Source: Flavobacteriaceae bacterium GF1 (GTDB lineage: Bacteria; Bacteroidota; Bacteroidia; Flavobacteriales; Flavobacteriaceae). Taken from it: DNA of 64,000 nucleotides. The position numbers were made by a program, and so were the translations under genes. The notes below the pieces were generated by a model. That model ran no database searches and was not told the origin of the DNA. It saw only the letters and a list, made by a program, of their open reading frames with translations. Location: the NCBI GenBank assembly GCA_009797885.1, contig WNKP01000017.1, forward strand, positions 35,249 to 99,248, in the 5' to 3' direction. Of this stretch, positions 58,889 through 64,000 are shown piece by piece. Every line of letters starts with the position of its first letter. Position 1 is the stretch's first letter.

Positions 58889-59334
58889 TATCCTTGTTTT
58901 AATTCATTTGGAAATAGCTCATAGGACTCCACCAGTTTCAATACCTCGTCATATCTACCTACCCAATGATCAAACATCTTCCTCATAAGTCCGAAGTCCT
59001 CCCCTTTTGCCCAGAGTGCTATCATTGGTATCTTATTGCCAGTAAACCTCCGTCCGTAACAGATTCCGCATTCCGCGGCCGCATCCTTGCCACCGTTCCC
59101 GTAGTAAACGAACAAATCGCAAAGACCGGCTCCTTCGATATCGAACGTAAAAGCATTTTGAGCACTTTCGGTTTTGACCCATTTTTCAAAATCAACCTCG
59201 CCTGACGCTGTCATCCCCTCATCAAAGTTGTTCTCAATCCAACTAACGACCTCGTGGCCGTTTTCCCGTAAAAGAGAGGTTAGCATTTCCACTCCGTGTT
59301 GGTTCTTCCAACTGCTTGCGATGTAAATTCTCAT
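58888..59334 (-). CDS. nucleoside 2-deoxyribosyltransferase-like protein
   Basis: The start at 59334 is fixed by the leader TAAAACAAGGATAATG; a longer frame to 59412 has no such leader. The 148-residue product has IYIASSWKN at the start, GLCDLFVYYGNGGKDAAAEC in the middle (the Asp/Gly-Lys block with Glu in AAECGICYG), and GEDFGLMRKMFDHWVGRYDE later. This is the NDT/DUF4406 pattern, a Rossmann-like fold that swaps bases on deoxynucleosides or hydrolyses nucleotides. It may help nucleotide salvage during replication. Confidence 0.7.
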   Translation of the reverse strand: MRIYIASSWKNQHGVEMLTSLLRENGHEVVSWIENNFDEGMTASGEVDFEKWVKTESAQNAFTFDIEGAGLCDLFVYYGNGGKDAAAECGICYGRRFTGNKIPMIALWAKGEDFGLMRKMFDHWVGRYDEVLKLVESYELFPNELKQG

Positions 59335-59386
59335 TATCCTTGTTTTAGTTCTGTTGTTTGATTTTTCTCCGATGCTTCCATTGTAC

Positions 59387-59587
59387 TTACTGTTTTGCCA
59401 ATTTGATTGCATCTAAAAAATCTGGAAAGTCCCTTTGCGTCTTTAGCAGGCAGTAAATAGCTTCCTTGGCCTCTTCAAACCTTTCCTCATCGACGTATTC
59501 AAACAGGAAATTGTTGACAAAGGCATTCGGGCTAAACAACTGTTCGTCCATTTCGTTTTTTAAATCATCCGGTGTTATTTCCTCCAT
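59387..59587 (-). CDS. small acidic early protein, 66 residues
   Basis: MEEITPDDLKNEMDEQLFSP ... EAIYCLLKTQRDFPDFLDAI. Acidic and helical. It ends about 50 bp before the deoxyribosyltransferase-like start. Not recognised. Confidence 0.6.
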   Translation of the reverse strand: MEEITPDDLKNEMDEQLFSPNAFVNNFLFEYVDEERFEEAKEAIYCLLKTQRDFPDFLDAIKLAKQ

Positions 59588-59588
59588 C

Positions 59589-60092
59589 TTAAATTGTTTT
59601 GTTGGTTTTCATAAAAGTCATCCATATCGTTTTGCCATGTTTGCCGGATGGATGCCCAAAAAGTGGGGTTGCACCGATGACCTTAATAAGTTTTGATAGT
59701 TTTATATCCTTATCGTTCCATTTGAAAATCAATGTCCCATGCTGTTTCAAAACCCTCATGCATTCATCAAAACCCGCTTTGATTTCGATCTCCCAATTAG
59801 AAAATAGCTGTCCGTATTTTTGGCCAAGAATTGTATTTGGTCCCAACCACTTGGAATGCGGTGGATCGAACACGACCAGGTAAAACGATTCGTCCGCAAA
59901 AGGAAGGTTGGTAAAATTGGCTTGTATATCAGGATCGACAACCGTGATATTACCATAGGCTTCAAACCTTCCCTTTCTTTTGTCCGTGTAAACCACGTCG
60001 GGATGATTTTTGTCAAACCACATCATTTTACTACCGCATGTAGCATCCAGTATCATTTTTTCCTTATCCGCTTCCATAGTGTTTTGGGTCAT
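59589..60092 (-). CDS. SAM-dependent methyltransferase (DPPH motif)
   Basis: The 167-residue enzyme has ILDATCGSKMMWFDKNHPDV (motif I, about 14-33), NITVVDPDIQANFTNLPFAD and then VVFDPPHSKWLG (motif IV DPPH, about 74-85). Motif IV of this type belongs to amino-methyltransferases of nucleic acids (N6-adenine or N4-cytosine). The chain is short and lacks an obvious target-recognition domain, so it could be an RNA or solitary DNA methylase. Its gene starts right after a U-rich leader. Confidence 0.7.
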   Translation of the reverse strand: MTQNTMEADKEKMILDATCGSKMMWFDKNHPDVVYTDKRKGRFEAYGNITVVDPDIQANFTNLPFADESFYLVVFDPPHSKWLGPNTILGQKYGQLFSNWEIEIKAGFDECMRVLKQHGTLIFKWNDKDIKLSKLIKVIGATPLFGHPSGKHGKTIWMTFMKTNKTI

Positions 60093-60131
60093 TGGTTTGA
60101 TTTTTATAGTTTAAGGTTCCCTTCCATTTCC

Positions 60132-60770
60132 TTATTGATCGTTAAGTGATTTTTTAAGCCTGTCCTCGTTCTCGAACTTTTCGAAATACACTTTCAATAC
60201 TTCCAGTTTCATGAACCTTTCCACAATGGGGTCCTCTCCCCTCTTTATCCTTTCCCTGTCCTCTGGTTTCCATTTTTTATCTATCGAATAATAGACCGCA
60301 AGCTTGACCGCCTTTAGCTTCATTCTCTCGTAAAAATCCTGCCAAGTGCCGTCCTTCCATTTTGTGGATGCGGGCTTAAAAACGCCCCTCTGGTAAAGGA
60401 TGTCAAAACACTCATCGTGCCTCAATTCCAAATTCTGCTGTATGGAATAATGGTTCCATGCACTTATGATTATCTCATCATCTATACTGTCCACTTTTCC
60501 TCTTTTTTTCGGTGTTGGGTCGGTAACTACTTTGATGTTCCTGACCTTATTCGGTATTCTATATCCAAGGCATTGCCTGAGAGTGGATTTCCAGTTCAAA
60601 ATTGGGATCAAAATTTCCTTTTGCCCTTTTGTCTTAGATTTCTTCCATCCGTTCAGTTTCCAAGCCTCATACTTATCCTTTATCCATTCCGTATAGTTCT
60701 TTGCTTCATCGTCCTTTTCGACCATGCACTTTTCGAAATACCCATAGAATTCATTGTAGGTAGGTGTCAT
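60132..60770 (-). CDS. hypothetical replication-region protein, 212 residues
   Basis: The product is basic and helical with several Trp (YEAWKLNGWKKSKTKGQKEI LIPILNWKSTLRQ, about 33-65). It lies between DnaA-like and methyltransferase genes and overlaps the DnaA-like stop by ATGA. Could be a DNA-binding replication factor; not recognised. Confidence 0.55.
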   Translation of the reverse strand: MTPTYNEFYGYFEKCMVEKDDEAKNYTEWIKDKYEAWKLNGWKKSKTKGQKEILIPILNWKSTLRQCLGYRIPNKVRNIKVVTDPTPKKRGKVDSIDDEIIISAWNHYSIQQNLELRHDECFDILYQRGVFKPASTKWKDGTWQDFYERMKLKAVKLAVYYSIDKKWKPEDRERIKRGEDPIVERFMKLEVLKVYFEKFENEDRLKKSLNDQ

Positions 60771-61144
60771 GCGGCTTCCAATTTTTGCTTGATTAGGGCA
60801 AGTACGTCCTTGGGATTTGCCAGTAATTTTGAAATCACAAAATCAACCTCACCCTTTTTGATAAGGTGGGTCCTTATCTGTTCATAGGTTTTCCGAAAAC
60901 CTTTGTTGGTATCGATATCCGACTTGATCATTTTTACCGCACTTATCACGGTGGCGTGTTCCCTCTTACAGTACTTTCCAATCTCCGAATAGGAGCCGAT
61001 GTTCTCGGTGTAACAGAAATACATGAAAACTTGTCTCGGAATCAGATAAATATGCTTCTGGGACTTCGACAGCATTTCTTTTTTCGTAATCCCGTAGTAC
61101 GCAGATATGGTGTCGGCCATAAAATCATAAAAGACCTTTTTCAT
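60767..61144 (-). CDS. DnaA domain IV-like DNA-binding protein
   Basis: The 125-residue protein matches the C-terminal domain of DnaA: YGITKKEMLSKSQKHIYLIP RQVFMYFCYTENIG (about 17-50), then YSEIGKYCKREHATVISAVK (the DHsTV-like recognition helix, here EHATV). It has no AAA+ domain. Free-standing domains of this kind occur in phages, where they may bind DnaA boxes at a phage or host origin. It overlaps both neighbours by ATGA. Confidence 0.75.
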   Translation of the reverse strand: MKKVFYDFMADTISAYYGITKKEMLSKSQKHIYLIPRQVFMYFCYTENIGSYSEIGKYCKREHATVISAVKMIKSDIDTNKGFRKTYEQIRTHLIKKGEVDFVISKLLANPKDVLALIKQKLEAA

Positions 61145-61398
61145 GTCTTTTTGTACATGGTTCTGTTATAACCGTTCACCCGACGAGTGCCACACGCCTT
61201 TATCAAATGCTTTCGTTCCAGGATGCTTTTCCTTTTTTGGACTATGTAGTAGTTAAGTCCACTCAAATCCGCAATATCGTGGGCCGTAAGTCCAATTTTT
61301 GGATAGAGGACGAAGACCGCATAAATTTGGTTGACCTCGCTTTCAATCCTATCTTGCGTTCTAACATCCTTGAACGCCTCAATACTTGTCTGTTTCAT
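61141..61398 (-). CDS. small winged-helix protein, 85 residues
   Basis: The middle LTAHDIADLSGLNYYIVQKR is a helix-turn-helix and the end (HLIKACGTRRVNGYNRTMYK) reads as a wing. It likely binds DNA as a replication or early regulator. Coupled to the DnaA-like gene. Confidence 0.65.
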   Translation of the reverse strand: MKQTSIEAFKDVRTQDRIESEVNQIYAVFVLYPKIGLTAHDIADLSGLNYYIVQKRKSILERKHLIKACGTRRVNGYNRTMYKKT

Positions 61399-61730
61399 GA
61401 TTTTCCTATATAGTACCTCAATTTTTCATCGAACCATTTCTGGTCGTAACCGACTCCCTTTATGTCCAGAAAGGATTTATGTTCCAATAACAGGGTAGAT
61501 ATCAACACCACTTTGTCCCCGTAGTCAATATGCTTCTGCCTTGTTAGGGCCATTAAATTTTCTATCCTGTCCTCACCGCCCTTGCCCCTGCCTATTATGT
61601 GGTGTACGTCGACGGCCCGGTTTCCCGTTAGTTCGCACTCAAAATATTGTGTAGGGTCCTCGGTGTCGTATCCGAGGGCTTCCAGGTATATCCTGGTGTG
61701 ATCCTTTAATTTTCTTTTGGTGTATGGCAT
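61395..61730 (-). CDS. HNH endonuclease-like protein
   Basis: The 111-residue protein has ECELTGNRAVDVHHIIGRGK (about 31-50, His43-His44), GGEDRIENLMALTRQKHIDY (Asn58, His67). This is the HNH beta-beta-alpha metal site. The DVHHI and IENLMAL blocks are those of phage recombination or packaging nucleases. It lies in the replication group. Confidence 0.75.
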   Translation of the reverse strand: MPYTKRKLKDHTRIYLEALGYDTEDPTQYFECELTGNRAVDVHHIIGRGKGGEDRIENLMALTRQKHIDYGDKVVLISTLLLEHKSFLDIKGVGYDQKWFDEKLRYYIGKS

Positions 61731-62077
61731 CAGTCCTTCAACATTATTTTCAGTTCCTGGCTCATTGAAATACTGACGTTCTCAATGGCGCTCAAAATTT
61801 TCCTTATCTGCTCCTTTTCGGGGAACTTATAATCGGCCCTTGTCTCTGCACTAGCTACGGATTCCTTCTTTCCGTTTGCGGTGGTTTCTCTGTTGTAAAC
61901 CTCTGCGTTCCACTTTCTCCTGTAGGAATCGAATTCAACGGTAAGGAAATAGTTCAGTGCCGAGAGTTTCCTTTGCATGGCGGTCAGATTTTCTTTCTTG
62001 ATGAATGCACCGCTTTCATAGAGCCCCACCAAGTCCCTGACCTCTGAAAGTACCGTGACCAAATCCCTGTTTTTCAT
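61730..62077 (-). CDS. early hypothetical protein, 115 residues
   Basis: Helical product (VLSEVRDLVGLYESGAFIKK ... EKEQIRKILSAIENVSISMS). Shares one base with each neighbour (TAATG). Not recognised. Confidence 0.55.
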   Translation of the reverse strand: MKNRDLVTVLSEVRDLVGLYESGAFIKKENLTAMQRKLSALNYFLTVEFDSYRRKWNAEVYNRETTANGKKESVASAETRADYKFPEKEQIRKILSAIENVSISMSQELKIMLKD

Positions 62078-62565
62078 TAGGCCACTTTTTCCTTTAACTT
62101 CTTGATGGATATGGAATCCGGTAAATAGGTAACCTTTACATTGATTGGGTCAACTATCTCCCCTGTGTCCTCGTCCACCATCGCATGGCCCCTCTGCTTC
62201 ATCAGGAAAGCGGTTTTGTACTTCTTTTCGGTTTCTTTGAAAACCTTGAACTCTTCGGTGTTCTCAGCTTGCTTTTTTTTATCCTGGACCTCTTCAACAT
62301 CCGTGAAATAATACCGAGTACCTCCCTGCTTAACGGTATATGAATAACCGTTGGCCTTAAAGGTTTTTTCACCGTGGTCCAGATAGCTCCTTCTAAGGTT
62401 TTCGATAGAAGCCGATTTGATGTCCTTCAACACTTCACCAAAAAAATCCTCCAATCCCGATTCCTTGATGAGCATCAATGCTTCATGTGGTTGGATATCC
62501 CCCGAGGTAGCATATTTCCTCAAGCCGCTCAGGGAATTCCTTACCATGGATAAATGGTTCTGCAT
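62077..62565 (-). CDS. early hypothetical protein, 162 residues
   Basis: Helical product with a central strand region: SSASIENL-type helix, then YTVKQGGTRYYFTDVEEVQD, then KKKQAENTEEFKVFKETEKK. The order resembles Gp157-like recombination-accessory proteins, but the match is loose. Overlaps the gene downstream by one base and lies just after the SSB-like gene. Confidence 0.5.
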   Translation of the reverse strand: MQNHLSMVRNSLSGLRKYATSGDIQPHEALMLIKESGLEDFFGEVLKDIKSASIENLRRSYLDHGEKTFKANGYSYTVKQGGTRYYFTDVEEVQDKKKQAENTEEFKVFKETEKKYKTAFLMKQRGHAMVDEDTGEIVDPINVKVTYLPDSISIKKLKEKVA

Positions 62566-62611
62566 TTTCCTTTTCCTTTAGTTCAATGAATATTTCCTTA
62601 CTTCCCTTCAT
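62483..62611 (-). CDS. possible 42-residue leader ORF overlapping 62077 gene
   Basis: An ATG at 62611, 3 bp after the SSB-like stop, opens MKGSKEIFIELKEKENAEPF ... GGYPTT and ends inside the next gene in another frame. Its first 20 codons look protein-like; the overlapping part less so. It may be a coupling leader peptide. Confidence 0.25.
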   Translation of the reverse strand: MKGSKEIFIELKEKENAEPFIHGKEFPERLEEICYLGGYPTT

Positions 62612-62613
62612 GG

Positions 62614-63372
62614 TCAAAAGGGTAGATCGTCATCGGCAACGGCCTCGTGCATGGCAAGTTCAGCGTCAATATCCGAAGGTGGCACGGGTGGCCTGTTCCG
62701 GTTCATTTCGTACTTGTCGACCTCACTGCGCTGCCTATGATTTTCCTCCTTTTCAACCTTGGCCCCGAAATAGGAAAGCTCATATTCTTCGATCTTTACA
62801 TCCGCGGTGTCGGCCCTTAACTGTGATTCGGTGTCCAAACTTGTCCCCCAGGCAAAGACCGGATAGGTATAGGAAACCGCTCCCTGCTGTCCTTCCTTAA
62901 AGCCCTTCACAACCACCCAGTTATCAAAAAATCGGTCGGTCTGGTTCTTCTGGAACTCGAACCAAGTTGATAAAGATGCCCCGTTGAGCTGGAGATTTGC
63001 GACCTCACCGTCCGGCAACATCACATAAACGCTCTCGGTATATTTGCCCTTCCACATTTCGACCTTTTCCTTAATGGTGTTCCAATCACCCCGGCACAGT
63101 TCGTAACGGTCACCGTTCTTCGGGTAAACATTAACGATCATCTCGTGCTTAAGGTCCCTTACCTCATTGGAGATCAAAGAGGCTTCCTTGCTTTGGTTCC
63201 ATCCCTTGATGGTCTTGTACCTTGCAATTGCCAGGAACTTCAAGGGAAGATCTATCAAAATGTTCTCCTTTTTCTGCTTGTCATAGTAAAGGAAGGTTTG
63301 GTGCTTGCTGCTCCATTGGATGAACTTTGTTGCCGGGTTCTGTGTGCCGGACTGCATTCTGTTTTTTCTCAT
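62614..63372 (-). CDS. single-stranded-DNA-binding-like protein with DDDLPF tail
   Basis: The 252-residue protein ends EAVADDDLPF, the acidic SSB-type tip (DDDIPF) that docks replication partners. The body has beta strands consistent with an OB-type fold (KYTESVYVMLPDGEVANLQL NGASLSTWFEFQ, about 110-142) and a disordered Pro/Asn linker (NRPPVPPSDIDAE) before the tip. It lies at the head of the replication genes. The OB fold is inferred; the tail is plain. Confidence 0.7.
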   Translation of the reverse strand: MRKNRMQSGTQNPATKFIQWSSKHQTFLYYDKQKKENILIDLPLKFLAIARYKTIKGWNQSKEASLISNEVRDLKHEMIVNVYPKNGDRYELCRGDWNTIKEKVEMWKGKYTESVYVMLPDGEVANLQLNGASLSTWFEFQKNQTDRFFDNWVVVKGFKEGQQGAVSYTYPVFAWGTSLDTESQLRADTADVKIEEYELSYFGAKVEKEENHRQRSEVDKYEMNRNRPPVPPSDIDAELAMHEAVADDDLPF

Positions 63373-63420
63373 TGTATTTGTTTTTATTGCGATTTTATAT
63401 GCTGAAAACCGCTAACAGCT

Positions 63421-63522
63421 TTATTCCCTTCTTTTTATGAATGTGTATATCCTCACCAAAGCGATGTAGATGAAAACCAGTATCGTCAACGCTACCTCGG
63501 GGTTTTGGTCTATCCAGTTCAT
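63421..63522 (-). CDS. 33-residue single-TM peptide
   Basis: An ATG at 63522 overlaps the previous stop (ATGA) and opens MNWIDQNPEVALTILVFIYI ALVRIYTFIKRRE, one hydrophobic helix with a basic end. The coupling supports translation. Role unknown. Confidence 0.5.
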   Translation of the reverse strand: MNWIDQNPEVALTILVFIYIALVRIYTFIKRRE

Positions 63523-64000
63523 TTTTTGCTTCTTAGCACCCCGTTCTCAAACCAGTACCATGTATCAGGTTCTATCAGTACACCATTGATCTTGTGTAAC
63601 CCGACCTTTGCCCTATGAATGTCATGGATGTGGTAGTTGTAATCGTTGTCCATCCTCCAATCCACAATGATCAACCAACCTTTATCTGCTTTGGATTTGG
63701 ACTGTATTCCCAAAGTACAGGCAATGGATTCGTCCCCTGATGCGGATGCGTGGCCCTTGTACCCTGATGCGGATGCGTGGCCCTCGTCCCCTGATGCGGA
63801 TGCGTGGCCATAGTTCCCTGATGCGGATGCGTGGCCCTCGTCCCCTGATGCGGATGCGTGGCCATAGTTCCCTGATGCGGATGCGTGGCCCTCGTCCCCT
63901 GATGCGGATGCGTGGCCCTTGTACCCTGATGCGGATGCGTGGCCCTCGTCCCCTGATGCGGATGCGTGGCCATAGTTCCCTGATGCGGATGCGTGGCCCT
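63519..64000 (-). CDS. tandem GHASASG repeat protein, 5' end outside window
   Basis: The frame is open from the right edge to a TGA at 63519. It reads a 9-residue repeat GHASASG plus a variable pair (DE, NY or YK), about ten copies, then DESIACTLGIQSKSKADKGW LIIVDWRMD and a C-terminal GVLIEPDTWYWFENGVLRSK. Repeats of the type 'ASASGxx' followed by SIACxLGIxSKxK are familiar from Bacteroidota phage proteins, where an N-terminal DUF7666-like domain precedes them; that part is beyond the edge. The regular Ser/Ala/Gly spacing suggests a beta-roll. A TTG at 63713 is not the start, because the frame continues through the repeats. Confidence 0.7.
   Translation of the reverse strand, partial: GHASASGNYGHASASGDEGHASASGYKGHASASGDEGHASASGNYGHASASGDEGHASASGNYGHASASGDEGHASASGYKGHASASGDESIACTLGIQSKSKADKGWLIIVDWRMDNDYNYHIHDIHRAKVGLHKINGVLIEPDTWYWFENGVLRSKK
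63735..64000 (-). repeat. 27-bp tandem repeat, nine full copies plus a partial
   Basis: Units start at 63735 and every 27 bp. Each has an invariant 21-bp core (plus strand CCCTGATGCGGATGCGTGGC C) and a 6-bp variable end: CTTGTA, CTCGTC or ATAGTT. Order from the left: A B C B C B A B C, where B occupies every even place. The array is cut by the window edge. It lies in frame inside the gene at 63519. Confidence 0.95.

Larger units (their letters stand above)
18409..64000. mobile_element. siphovirus-type prophage (right end outside window)
   Basis: From the tRNA-Pro fragment to the right edge the genes are those of a tailed temperate phage: terminases, portal, prohead protease, HK97-like capsid, tail tube, tape measure of 955 residues (a long non-contractile tail), fibre and spike, lysis genes, HTH regulators and replication genes. 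No sheath protein was seen. Integrase and the right attachment site are not in the window. All structural frames are intact, so the phage may be functional; the only clear broken phage gene is the ASCH gene at 55379-55744. Confidence 0.9.

Noticed and set aside
63671..63973. Minus-strand frame of ATHPHQGT repeats
   Set aside because: It is another frame of the same array and has no sensible continuation; the GHASASG frame runs on into conserved sequence and is coupled to the gene after it.
63735..64000. 27-bp repeats as replication iterons or a CRISPR-like array
   Set aside because: The unit is a multiple of three, the frame is open through all copies and joins a recognisable C-terminal domain, and the variable parts are only 6 bp with three forms. 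Coding repeats explain it better, though a second role as an origin cannot be excluded.

Overview
The window looks like the chromosome of a marine flavobacterium (Bacteroidota, Flavobacteriaceae-like). The signs are moderate GC, almost no Shine-Dalgarno sites, a TAnnTTTG-type -7 box, secreted proteins ending their signal peptides in Q (GYGQ, SSGQ, VKGQ), and many flavobacterial surface-protein types. Nearly half of the small genes overlap their neighbour by ATGA or TAATG, which helped fix starts. No species call is possible from the sequence alone.

Layout. (1) 1-4,500, minus strand: a surface/secreted block with a BspA-like leucine-rich-repeat protein running off the left edge, a lipoprotein, an outer-membrane barrel and an FG-GAP-like repeat protein. 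(2) 4,900-6,690, minus: an IbrB-like ParB-domain protein coupled to an IbrA-like PAPS-reductase-fold ATPase (DUF3440). (3) 7,500-12,000, plus: a duplicated antibiotic-biosynthesis-monooxygenase protein, an AraC regulator, a polyprenyl diphosphate synthase, and a HAD-class II terpene cyclase fusion of the bacterial drimenol-synthase type. (4) 12,300-16,460, plus: a Crp/Fnr-like regulator followed by a tight operon (NTF2-like, DoxX, azoreductase, SMR efflux pump, outer-membrane protein, ABC six-TM protein). (5) 16,560-17,800, minus: an AT-rich class I terpene synthase. An IS3-family transposase scrap follows at 18,027.

(6) 18,409-64,000 and beyond: a siphovirus-type prophage. Its left end is marked by the 3' half of a tRNA-Pro(GGG) gene on the minus strand, the expected attL. 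The intact tRNA and the integrase should lie past the right edge. Most phage genes are on the minus strand, so transcription runs right to left: early/replication genes (63.9-54.4 kb: repeat protein, SSB-like protein, HNH, DnaA-domain protein, methyltransferase, deoxyribosyltransferase-like, YopX, broken ASCH gene), terminases (52.8-51.0), portal, protease and capsid (44.4-40.2), connectors and tail (40-29), fibre and pectate-lyase-like spike (29-24.1), lysis genes (24.1-22.6). Cargo sits at three places: next to attL (ubiquitin-like membrane protein, SRAP protein, secreted trypsin-like protease), between portal and terminase (pentapeptide-like membrane protein, lipoproteins, KilA-N, GIY-YIG, a large membrane protein), and a plus-strand HTH regulator operon at 53.2-54.4 kb.

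Most notable: the terpene genes with a coherent FPP-to-drimane logic; a membrane-anchored ubiquitin-like protein beside attL; three consecutive virion-type genes that all carry Sec signal peptides; a capsid protein with a hydrophobic N-terminus and an inserted domain; an ASCH gene with an in-frame TAA exactly where a tyrosine is expected; and a perfect 27-bp coding repeat with a two-unit higher-order pattern at the right edge. Several real genes of 26-58 codons were found by reading gaps directly (for example 29014, 42869, 45992, 48282, 50865, 52833, 63421).
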